From Phoronis australis (Eukaryota; Phoronida; Phoronidae), in assembly GCA_002633005.1 (NCBI GenBank), contig NMRA01000277.1, forward strand, positions 3,783 to 65,782: 62,000 nucleotides of DNA, written 5' to 3'. The notes under the pieces are model-generated. The model was not told the origin of the DNA. It saw only the letters and a program-made list of their open reading frames with translations, and searched no databases. A program made the position numbers and the translations under genes. Below are positions 26,201 to 38,200 of this stretch, in pieces; positions within the stretch are counted from its first letter, which is position 1; the number at the start of each line of letters is the position of its first letter.

Positions 26201-29200
26201 ACAACGACTGATCCGTGAAAATGTTGAATAACCAGTAAAGATTTATTTCCTAATAAATTGCTTAGATTTTCCAGTTTGTAAAATACGCAAGTTAAAGCAC
26301 TGAACCATTAAAAATATCAAAAGTTTGTCGGAAATTTAGAAACAATCCATCCGGGAATATAAAAGTTGAAACGTTCCCTGAACAGTTGTGCAGCAGTGTG
26401 TCGTTTTAGCTTCAATGAACTTCTTAGTTTTCTTCGTCTATTTGCGTGTCTTAGCTTTTGGACTGTAAATAGTAATAAAACATTTCCCCGCGTGTTGATC
26501 ATGTTGGGAAATAACGGTGGAGACTGTGCTGATCTGCTGAATTTGAGGTAAGGACTGCATCGCAAAAAGCAGATTATACGCTAAGACGGGTAGCGACGGA
26601 GAGTTGAAATCTGCGAGCAGACAATCGTCCAAGTAAAAAACACATAATCGATTATTCAGTGGCGGATCTAGGATATCACAAGGGGGGGCCAACATTTTTG
26701 TCCGGCTGTAAACATTTGCGCAAACTGAACCACGATTGTAGATGCGCATAGCACCGAATGGGGGGAGGTCNNNNNNNNNNNNNNNNNNNNNNNNNNNNNN
26801 NNNNNNNNNNNNNNNNNNNNNNNNNNNNNNNNNNNNNNNNNNNNNNNNNNNNNNNNNNNNNNNNNNNNNNNNNNNNNNNNNNNNNNNNNNNNNNNNNNNN
26901 NNNNNNNNNNNNNNNNNNNNNNNNNNNNNNNNNNNNNNNNNNNNNNNNNNNNNNNNNNNNNNNNNNNNNNNNNNNNNNNNNNNNNNNNNNNNNNNNNNNN
27001 NNNNNNNNNNNNNNNNNNNNNNNNNNNNNNNNNNNNNNNNNNNNNNNNNNNNNNNNNNNNNNNNNNNNNNNNNNNNNNNNNNNNNNNNNNNNNNNNNNNN
27101 NNNNNNNNNNNNNNNNNNNNNNNNNNNNNNNNNNNNNNNNNNNNNNNNNNNNNNNNNNNNNNNNNNNNNNNNNNNNNNNNNNNNNNNNNNNNNNNNNNNN
27201 NNNNNNNNNNNNNNNNNNNNNNNNNNNNNNNNNNNNNNNNNNNNNNNNNNNNNNNNNNNNNNNNNNNNNNNNNNNNNNNNNNNNNNNNNNGGGGGGGGGG
27301 CCGGGCCCCCTGGGCCCCCCCCCCTAAATCCGCCTATGTTATTAGGTCGCAATTTCCTGTAAAGACCTTAGCTTTCAGTGTACATAACGAAACGTGTTCG
27401 TTAGATTTGATTTAGATTTTTAGCTGATTTTGTTGGCCGGGGACGCTATTTAGCTTGACCTATTTATAATGACCCATCTTGAAACTTCAGCGAGGCCCAA
27501 AAATACCCGCCTGATCACGGTGCGTCGGAATTTTCATCGATAAATCGTTTATGTTTTTAGAGCAGTAAACTACTGCCTTTTCAGTGAGTAACGACGCCTT
27601 CCATCAATGTTTTAGGTAACCCAAATGATTGAGCCCAGTCAAATTTGGCGTTGTCATTGTACACGCTAATTTACTCCATCCTGCGAGTTTCTCGTTAGTC
27701 AATGTGACGTCACCGGAAGAGGGCAAAACCCGCCATATTGCTCTTGTTTTGCCCCGAGTTTTTGCTACACACGCTAAATCTTACAGGAGTTCTTATGGTG
27801 AATTTTACGCTTAAAACGTTAACACAACTTAAGAGATGGTAGATGGATCGTGGAATAACTGTGAATGGACGAAGAAAATGTGAATTCTACTTTCCCGTAT
27901 TTCACAGTTGATACGTGACGTATACAACATCCATATTTTCACATAGTAGGGATAATAACATATTTACACTGGAAATCCGAGTACATCGCTATTACTTGGT
28001 TATTTATCATGACATCAGTTTTTATGATTGGTTCAAAAACGAAACGCCAGAGAGATAGAAAGTAGAAGGCCTAATCTCTGGAACTGTCCGTTCACCACAT
28101 CATAAACAGGCCAGTCCCACTCAGTCATTGAGGTCTTCGCTTAAAGGCATATGTGGGTGTCAACAAGTACGTGGATATCAATATAAATGTACATAAATAC
28201 ACATATCTACATATTAATATCAGAGTATGTCGGCAACAAATTTTCCTTGAGACATGTAGAACACGACGTTCCATTTGTTTTTAATGGCCTTAATAGATAC
28301 ACGCTCTAATTGACGACAGGCAAATCTTTAGTCAGGCGACATTTGATGTAAAAGGTGACCACGTTCATAGCTGTGAGGAAAGTAAAAAAGTCAATATTAC
28401 AGACTTCATATTCATATCACATAACGAGAAAATACACACTACAATTGCCCGGTGCAGCATCTCCCACGAGACGTTGTCAGTGAAGGATGATCACGACCAA
28501 AACATGATAATAGACGAAGGACTCGGTCACACACAAAGACAACTACATCTAAACAGAAAAAGTGGTAAAGGCGGGAAAATCCAGTGTCCTGGTGATTGAT
28601 TACACGGGACTGGAGTTTATTGATAAGTGACTCCAAGATTTGGAAGCGCTGTTTGTCACGTCTTTGCCGCCAATTACAGTGTGAATCTATTGAGGCCATT
28701 ATAAAAATAGAACTCCGTGTTTAACGGAACATTGTGACAAATATTACCAAAAGAAAAATGATATCCACAAAACATTCATCTGTGTACTAGCCTATGCCTA
28801 ATGTTTTCTCGTTGTTTGACAAACCGACTATAAATAAAATGACTTGACTTGACTTCAAAATTTAAATTAATGCATGAATTTTTTGTGTACAAACGTTGCA
28901 TGCCATTCATTCAAATATCGAATACAAGTAAGGTACTGAGATACCAAGAAATCTATGATTTAAGTAAGAAACTCCGGTAACGCAGCGAAAAATTCTAATA
29001 TGAACAAGAAATTTAGATAATCTTTCCCATAAAACAACGTTGTCAGTTGCGTCAAAGTGTATACAACCAATTTGGAAAAATAAGTCTTTCATCAGTAAAT
29101 AACAAAGAAGAGAAATGGGCCAAGAATCTCGCGCATTTCCACTTAAAACATTGGTTTAATTTTCAAATTCCAATCTCTTTTTAAAGCTAACAATTTCTTA

Positions 29201-32200
29201 ATTTAGCGACAAACTTTAATTGCTGCTTATTTTTACTGAAGTCTTTTAACACTTCAGTCAAAATAAACAGCAATTAAAGTGTTAAATATTTAAAAAACAA
29301 TTGGTAGTGTGCGGACTGCACAGAAGTCATCATCAGGTTGGATGCGCCATTCATTGAAATCTTAAAGCGACTCTATACCACGACAAAAGCTAAGTTTTGA
29401 CTTAGGACACTTAACGTTATTACTCATCTTGATCCTTACTCATACTAGAGACATCTCATGGCGTTGAGAAGAACTAGGCCCGGTCTCTAATCTTTGTACT
29501 CGAAACGAACTCGAAACTATTTTTGGCAATTTCTCTGCTCCTTTTGTGCGAGCTTAAGGTAATTGGTTATCAGACTGTGCTCGAATACATTATAGTTTAT
29601 GCATAGGAGTTTCTAGTTCAAGTTTGCCCTTGAAGACCCTTATATTCGTGCTACAAACTCGAGTAAAAACTCGAAATTTCGAGTTCAAACTCGACCTTAT
29701 TGCTTTAATATTGGGTTTACAAACTGTGACCTAAGGGCAATAAATTATCTACATAAGTTATTGTGTACTCGAGCATAGAATAATAGACGCTTATCTTGAG
29801 TTCGCCCAAAAGTAGAGTAGAAAATGACAAACCTAATTTCGAGTTTCATTTCGAGTAAAAAGATTGGAGACCGGGCCCTGACAGCTCGTTCGCCGAGGAA
29901 TGAATAGTTCGCACACAGGTCAAGTTATCCCCGGGAATCGGAGCGCAGACACGTCTTAACAGTGCAATTGCCGTTCATCTTGACCCACAAACATTCGTTG
30001 TTAACGAAAAGCAGAACTGCTGAGCTCGATCAGAACACTCGCAGGGTAGAACGATGATTTACAAAGAACAATTGAGGAAAGGTACATATACTTGCAAACT
30101 ATAAAAGCATGTGATAGCCATCACCACCAGCTGGTTATATGTGCGGAACTATATAAGGCCAAACCGAAATAAATTTACATTCCGAACGCGTCACAAACAT
30201 GTTTATTTACTAGTATATGATGTGAATTAGGCTAACACCCAAGTATGTGGAACAGATGTGGCTAGCTGGAACCAGTGCTTCGCACGGGCCGGGGACCAGC
30301 TAGTGTCAGGGATTCAGCTTTAGCCGGGTTTACGCTAGACATGGGAAGTTGTCCTGGTGATACATGCTTGAGTTAGGAAACAAAAATGTCACATAAAAGC
30401 TGTGCTGATATCAATAGTTATTTGCTCTTGTCACCATCCAATTTTTTCTTTATCGAATTTCATTTTATGTTGAACGCCGTTTTTATAGTTATTTCACCAT
30501 ACAGAAATGTGATGGTGGTAATACCACGAAGTTTACACACGCAATGTGTCTTTATTATACCTCAAATTCACAGGTACAGATCTATTCATAAATGTACATT
30601 TTACGTGTGTAGCTATAGTCAACAAAGTTCTCAATCAAATTATCTTGGTACTATTCCCATCAAAGTACAGCGTGGAGTCGATAGCTCTGCGAGCAGAATG
30701 TGGGAAAGAATGAGCGCCGTGGCCTTGGCATGTAGAATACAGCAGCTTTTTCGGAACACATTTCTCACACTGTGTTGTCTTCCAGCAAATGAAATGTAAC
30801 CACACGCCTCATTCAACGTATCCAGTACCTAACCCTGTGTTGTACGCTCATGGAGGATTAGTATTCGTAGGCAGAAAAGTTCAACGACATTCACCCAATA
30901 AAATTCTTTGCTCCCTCTTTTCGAATTATGAAGATGAAGTTTTCAACCAATACTCAAGATTTTTAAATAATTATTTCCAATCTTGAAAAAGAGAAAAGAA
31001 AAACAACGATCTATACTTGGGAGCCATTTTAATACATCAGTGTTCTCCACGACCAGTTTTAACCTGTCACTTCAAAAAGTTAGAGTTCAGTAATGTTAGG
31101 ACCTGGCAAAAATCTAGCCAAAATCATGCGTTCTCATTTAAAATACACGGCAACATCTCACGTAATCTAGCAAAGTCTTGCTTTTCACCAATGTTCTAGC
31201 GCTACTGAACCGTCAGGACAAGTTTCCTGGTGCTTCCGGCATCAGGTTTGGGTTACCTGCAACATACGGGCTTTTTTGCCCATAACAAGGAATGACTGGA
31301 GTTCAGTTAGATCTTTCTGACGTGTTTGGATTTTCAGTTGTGGAAAACACTGACTATTATGAATAGGATTCTAGACGTGATCAATCTTATTTGATAACTT
31401 GAAAACTTTTAACCATTAAAAGAAAGTGCCCTGATGTGGGACAACCCGAACACTTGTTTACAACAGAGACCGTCTTTGAACCCATTAAGATGCAAACATG
31501 TGGTGATTGTCTACTGTTTATGATTATAATACCCCGCAGCAGGACTGATTCCACATCAGGACTTAAAGGCGAAGGCAACCTTTTTTCATGTCATTTTTAG
31601 CAAAAATAAAGTTCGTTGATTATCCCAGACATATTTTTCACTTATTTACTGCTTTTCGTAATTTAATTAATTACTCGTCGTCTACTCCGGAAGTGACGTT
31701 TTGGGAGGCAAGAATTTCGCGTCAATTTCTTTTCAAAGTCTGACTGTGAGAGCAGTCGAGTCAGTCGTTGTTCTACCTCGGTTGTGATAAGTTCGGTCGT
31801 CGTTTGCTTTTGCTTACGAGTCAGTCAACATGCCACGCTGTTGCTGCGTACTGGGGTGTACTTATTATCGCCTCACGTACAGAGGAAGAACTGTCCCACT
31901 TGCCCGAGTGTCCCGCGACACACTCCCACTGAAGGGAGATCTGAGCACCCAAACTGCTTACATTGATCCCGCCGTGTGACTCCCTCGCCACACACCTGGC
32001 ACCTTCCAAATAGCTCCAATACAAGTCCACAACAAACTTATCACACTTAGGCTCACCGATCTGTTCATTGGATGACGAACTGTCATCTTCACTGGGTGTC
32101 GAACTGGGCCTGTATTCACTCCCACTACTCAACATCGCTGCAGGGCTGCTTACAGGCTCTGAGATAGAGACAACAGCACAGGGCGAATCACTGCAAGCAA

Positions 32201-35200
32201 TGGGGGTACGTTCGGAGGCACGGGTGACAGTAGATGAAGTGCCCCCAGTCACTGCATATAGTGGCCACAGCTATCGAGGCTTCTCGCTTCAAAAACACAC
32301 TTCTTGAGGTTGGCGACGGGGCCGCTGCCGGGAATCAACAGCGACGGTATGGTACCCTTCTTCAGGCGTTGTTTCGCAGGGACCTTCCTCAATTCAGCGT
32401 ACATATCGGTCATAATCTGACGGCAGAAAATGCTTGCCACACACTCGGTAACCCTCCACTGCTTTGTACGTTGCGTGGACGGGTAGCGCTGCGTTCTCCA
32501 TATGAACGAGGTAGCCAAGTACGGCGAAGTGTGTCATCCTTCGGAAAGCGACGCAAGGTACCCAAAGCGCGTGTGAGACGATAATGAGTACATCCCGGCA
32601 CGCAGTGACAGCGTGGCATGTTGACTGACTTGTAAACAAAAGCAAACGACGACCAAACTTATCACAACCGAGGTAGAACAATGAATGACTCGACAGCTCT
32701 CAGAGTCAGACTATAATGAAAAGAAAGTGGCGCGAAACTCTTGCCTCCCAAAACGTCACTTCGGAGTAGAGGACGAGAAATTAATCAATTTACGAAAAGC
32801 TGTAATTATGTGAAAAATGTGTCTGGGATAATCAACGAACCTTATTTTTGCTAAAAGTGTCATGAAAAAAGGTTGCTTTCGCTTTTAGCGTCGAAATGAA
32901 TGATTAAAACGGGAAATACGAAACTTTTGAACACTTGACTTTGTGGGCTAGTAGTTGTAGGCCTACTGAGACAAAGGAAAATCCTGTACATGGGTTCGCT
33001 TTACACGTATCTTTGGCGCTGCACTAAAAACTGGAATAAAGGTTGAGATCTTGACCACTTACCTCTATAAAAGTACTTTTATCGCGAAGAATAAGAGAAG
33101 AACTGGCACAGTCCCGTCGTCGTGGTTTCGGACGCAGCTCACGGATTACGCCTACACGGCGGGCGAACGGATGAGCATAAAATACGTCTGAGGCCGCTCC
33201 TTCACTTGACTCGAATTTTGGAAAATTATTGAACGTTGACATCGTTTCTTTGATTTTTCTCGCCGTCGAATATTCAGCACGCGACCTAGTAGGTGTAAAC
33301 GGTAAACACAGGCCGCGAATCGAATACTCCCGAATTGTGCTTGGCTTCGGGAAAGTAGCGCGTTCGCCGGATCGACTGAAGCCACGACTCGTTAAGACAA
33401 AGAAAGAAACACGCCGGGGTTTTGCGGCCGCAGAATCCGGCTCTTTTCCGTCACGGGGATCGGAATGGGAATGCAGCGTCGGGCGGGGGCGGGTGTCCTC
33501 GCGGCCGCTCTCGAGTTGTTTTCGTCCGACGAAGTCGAATGTCAACATTTGGGTCCGAAATAAGCGTTTTAATATATAGATTCTCACGCACCAGACCACC
33601 TGTGGCCTTCAACAGAATTTTACTCTGTCACTGGCGAGCTAATTTTTTTCCTCTTTGCCACGTATTACTTCCTTCGCGAGATACTTATTTTACGTTTACG
33701 TTATTCGGCCCTGGCGTGTCACAGTGTCTAGCTGTTTGAGTCGATCTCCCATCTGAACGAAGCTCTTTTGATATCAATAGGTTCAAAGACTAGAGATCGT
33801 CCGGCGATATTGATGTTGCATAATGTAACAGTAAATTTCGCTAAGTCCCTTTTTAAGCCTTGCACGTAGCCCCAGGCAACAGTTTCAATGAAGTACGCGC
33901 ACCATCGGAAACGCAAGGAAAAGAATCGTTGTAGTCGGCGTGTGTGGAGAGACTTCCACCATGTCTGCTTTAGGCTTGTGGTACTTCCGATCTGTGAACA
34001 AACGTGGGCGTGGTCTAACTGCGTTTGTCCGAACTATCAATCATTCCTCATCTCGGAACCGGATCCCAAGTTTAACGAGGAAGTAGCCTAAATCAAATTT
34101 GTTTCATCAACGGCCAGAGGCGGTTTTGTTTACCGGGAAATTTCGTATTTAAACTCATGTGATGGACCTAAAAAATCCCTTGCTCACTCCAGTCATAACT
34201 CTCTCAGCAACATGTACGTGGTGATTTTAGTGTTGGCACCGATGAATGCTTGAGTGAAGTGTGATGGTATAGGCATAGGCACTATATACGTTTTGACCTT
34301 AGTTTTAAAAGACAACTCTTTCTATAGGTGTCGTCCAATCAGGATCTCGTCCAGAGTGTTTATAGCGCAACAGATTCGTTTTTCGCCAAGCTTTGCGAAG
34401 AGTTGTCACGCGGAGCCAGTGAGCTTGCTGACCCTTTATGCTGCTCCTTGTTCGACCAAGCCGGCTTCATGCTTGCACGACACGTGTTGGCTTTGGTGCC
34501 ACGTGTTGATCAGGTATGGGATGGTTTTACCATTGGACACATTCTTCTTGCGCTTTTTAATATCAAAATTGTGAAAAATCCAGTGAATAAACGTCAAACC
34601 AATCTACTGACATGCCCTTTGTGTTTTTTGATGTGAAATGGCCTGTAGTACATGTACGTATGACACTGTGCGTAACCCGGGTAATCAGATAAATTTTCAC
34701 TTGCGCATCCAATTACCTGCGTGAACCAATTGCCATCGATATATTCATTATCACGGAATATAGTTTGTGAGCATGATTCGATGGTTCTTGGGAATCATGA
34801 TTCGGTACCATTAAAATGGGTATCGGTGGTTGAAGGAACCACAATATGAAGTACTATATAGACTACTCTCCATGCGATGAATCTGAACTTAGTATAAACG
34901 CAATTTTCCAATTAATGGTCTTTGAACTAACCTTTCGTCCAAGAAACGAAGTTTGAACTTTTTAAAACCACTTACTGCTATAAAATTGGTCTCAACTTGT
35001 TCCTTACTCAGATGGGAAGTGATTTCTTGGTTTGTACACGAATGACAGTTCGTCAGTTATTCGCTGACAACATATTCGGTGCGTAAAATGCACACGTCGT
35101 GTCCTGTAGATATCTTGTAGAGACCTCAGTGATATCGAGCAATAAGTGTCAGTTCTTTCGACTGACGCCTTGAAATCGCCTGCAGTGTGACTACTTAAGG

Positions 35201-38200
35201 AAAAATTGCATACCTATTTCATACCAGTAAGTGGTCAAAATCAAGTTAGTTTCCGTAATGGAATTAAGGTAAGTTTATTGCCGCTTTAAAGTTTTGCTTC
35301 CGGTGCCACATCTTGTGTATCTCTTTATTCGGCTCGCAAATGGTGTTCGCTCTTCTTTTCCCAGGAGTTCTTTATTCAGCCGGGCGGGCTACACGTTGTC
35401 TGCGTTGGTTCGGTGTGGGATAGTTGGCAGGCTATGAGAAAAGGTAATACGGTACTAATACTTTTCCCACACCCAGGCCGCATACTCGCTGCAGTGCTAC
35501 AATACGAATTGTGGCTCCAGGACTCATTGCCTCTCTTTTTCAGACAGAATTTTATTTCGCCATCTTCGAGATTTTTGAAACAAGTTTTGGATTCTGAGAA
35601 TTAAGTATTGTTTTACCTCCACAGATACCTAGTATTTCTATATGAAAATCTGAAATGATTATTTTACGAAAACTATCGTATAGCACAAAGCCAGACGGCA
35701 TCTCCAACAAAATTTAAGTGAAGACGCCGGACGGTCAAAATGTTGTTTTCGCCCGTGCCCTTAGGGCAAGACACTAATGTTGATGGTTTTCCACTAACAA
35801 TGTTTTCGAATATTCCACATTCTCTACAAACCTAAACTCGCAGGTGCCGTTATTCACTCAGTTTCCAGGTTTAAAGGCGATGGCAACCTGTTTCGTGTCA
35901 TTTTTAGTAAAAATGTGTTCGTTGATTATTCCAAACATATTTTTCAGTTAATTACGACTTCTCGTAATTTAATGAATTAGCCTTACACTACTCAGGAAGT
36001 GGCATTTAGGGGGTTAAGGCTTTCCCGCCATTTTATTTCTGCGTTCGAGTCTACTGTTGTTGTCGTTCTGTTTTCCTAAAATTGTCATCACCACTTACCA
36101 TCAACGAATGTTCTACGATAAGCTAGGTTGTTGGAGAACTCAATTATGTTGGATTTAGGGATCGCTTAGTTTGTAGTAGCCTGAAAATGGCTGGAGTCGG
36201 CGACCCCTACCATAGTGACGTGAGTGACGGCCTGTTCACTGGATGACGAACTGTCTTCCTCACTGGGTGTTGAACTGGGCCTGTATTCACTCCCACTACT
36301 GAACATCGCTGCAGGGCTGCTTACACTCTCTGGGCTGAAGACAACACTAACATAGGGCGAATCACTGCCAGTTCCCAGGATTGCACGCTCTGGAGTACGT
36401 TCGGAGGCACGGATGACAGTAGATGAAGGGCCTCCAGTCACTGTACAGGCCACAGCTCGCGAGGTTTCTCACTTCAAAAATGCACCTATCGGGGGTGGCG
36501 ACGGGGCCCTGCCGGGAATCAACAACGACGGTATGGCGTCCTTCTTCAGGCGTAACGGTTGTTTTGCAGGAAATTTCATCAATTCCACGTACACATTTCT
36601 TTCGTAATCCAACGGCAGAAAATGCTTGTCACATACTCTGTAAGTCTCCACTGCTTTGTACATTGTGTGGACGGGTAACGCTGCGTTCTTCACACGAACG
36701 AGCCAAGTATGGCGGAGTGTGTCATCTTTCGAAAAGCGGTGTAATGACAAACCCAAAGTGCACGTTAGACGATAATGAGTACGCAGCAACCGTGCGGCAT
36801 CTAGACTGACTCGTAAACAAACGAAATGATGACCGATTTTATCACAACCGCGGTAAAACAATGACTGACTCGGCAGCTCACACACTCAGACTATATGAAA
36901 ACGAAAATGTGGAAAATTCTTAACCTCCTAAACGTCACTTCCGGAGTAGGGCTCGACTAATTAATTAAATTACGAGAAGACATAATCAACTAAAAATATA
37001 TCTGGGATAATCAACGAACCTGGTGGTTGGGTACTGCTCCGGGCTCGTTGCACGCGCTAGCTGTTAGCTCGCTGAGTGTCTCGTTCGATAGGACACTTGA
37101 ATACAACCAATCACTTCAATGGCCATCATTTTGCTTGGCTATGCAAGAAAGCTTTCACGATCACTTTGGCTTATCGCAGTTTTGTTCGTGCTGTTGCAAA
37201 AATCATAAGTAAGTCCACGAAAGTATTTTATTTCTGGAAACATGCATGGGTGCTTGTGCATATCAGGCGATACTCAGCCGATCCCGCCGATTGAGTTCCA
37301 TCCCGATGCCTAACATGATTGGGCGATTTTTTATCAGATCAACACAGCCGAATTGAGATTTTTGACGCCAACACCCCGCTGACGTTGGCGATAATCTCCT
37401 GGTAATTAATCGACTGTTGACCGACAATCAGAAAGGCCGATATGACCATTTTTCTGCCGCAATATTGACCGGATTGGGATTGGAACCTCGGTGTGAACGG
37501 GGTATTACCTTTCCTGGCGTACACTTTTGTTCGATCGCACTTCTGTCTTCGTGACCTTGGTTGAGGGCACGCCTGTACTTTTTGTTAAACAGTTTAATTT
37601 ATACTCGATCGTAGTCTCCATACAATCCACAAGTCAAAATAGTTGCTATAATTCGAGACCACATCATGTCTCATCATCAGACTATAGGAGAAATGAACGT
37701 GGAAATGAAATAAACCAAGTTTGCCTTCAACTAAGTTTGTCTCATTCAAGAGCCAAATTAAGATTGATTTCTGTGACCCCCGTAATAATATGGGCTGCCG
37801 TCAGTCACCGACGACTTTCCAACCGCCATAATTGCCACACTGCCCCCCGTCCCCCAATTTTTACTCCTCGTTGACCCAGCATGACTTTCCAGGAGGCCCC
37901 TGCTAGTGTGTATGAGGGGAGGCTCTTAGTGCGAACTGGGGCCCCTCAGCTGTAGCTTATATTATTTACTTTAATGGGTAGTCCGGTACAGGGTACATTA
38001 TACTTACAAACTTTTTCTATGAAAGTCTTTCATTGTCGACTATGCCGAAATACACCATCGTCTTCCCGTGTATTGTTGTATAAAATGATACAGCGAAAAC
38101 CTGTGCAAATTTAATGTAAAGCGTTGACCAAAAGGCAGCAAATACACGAATTTCTGCGTGATACTCAAATCTGTCTGTTGGTTAATATACATATTTTCTT

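Noticed and set aside
26438-27362. Long ORFs across 26438-27362 on both strands
   Set aside because: They are mostly the 520-N gap plus G/C homopolymers and transposon ends; no protein information.
30386-30799. 137-codon + strand ORF in NAGK intron 5
   Set aside because: No recognisable family, AT-rich intron context and no supporting splice structure.
33024-33599. 191-codon - strand ORF and overlapping 116-codon + strand ORF
   Set aside because: High CpG content makes stops rare on both strands and no domain is recognisable. Kept only as a CpG-rich block.
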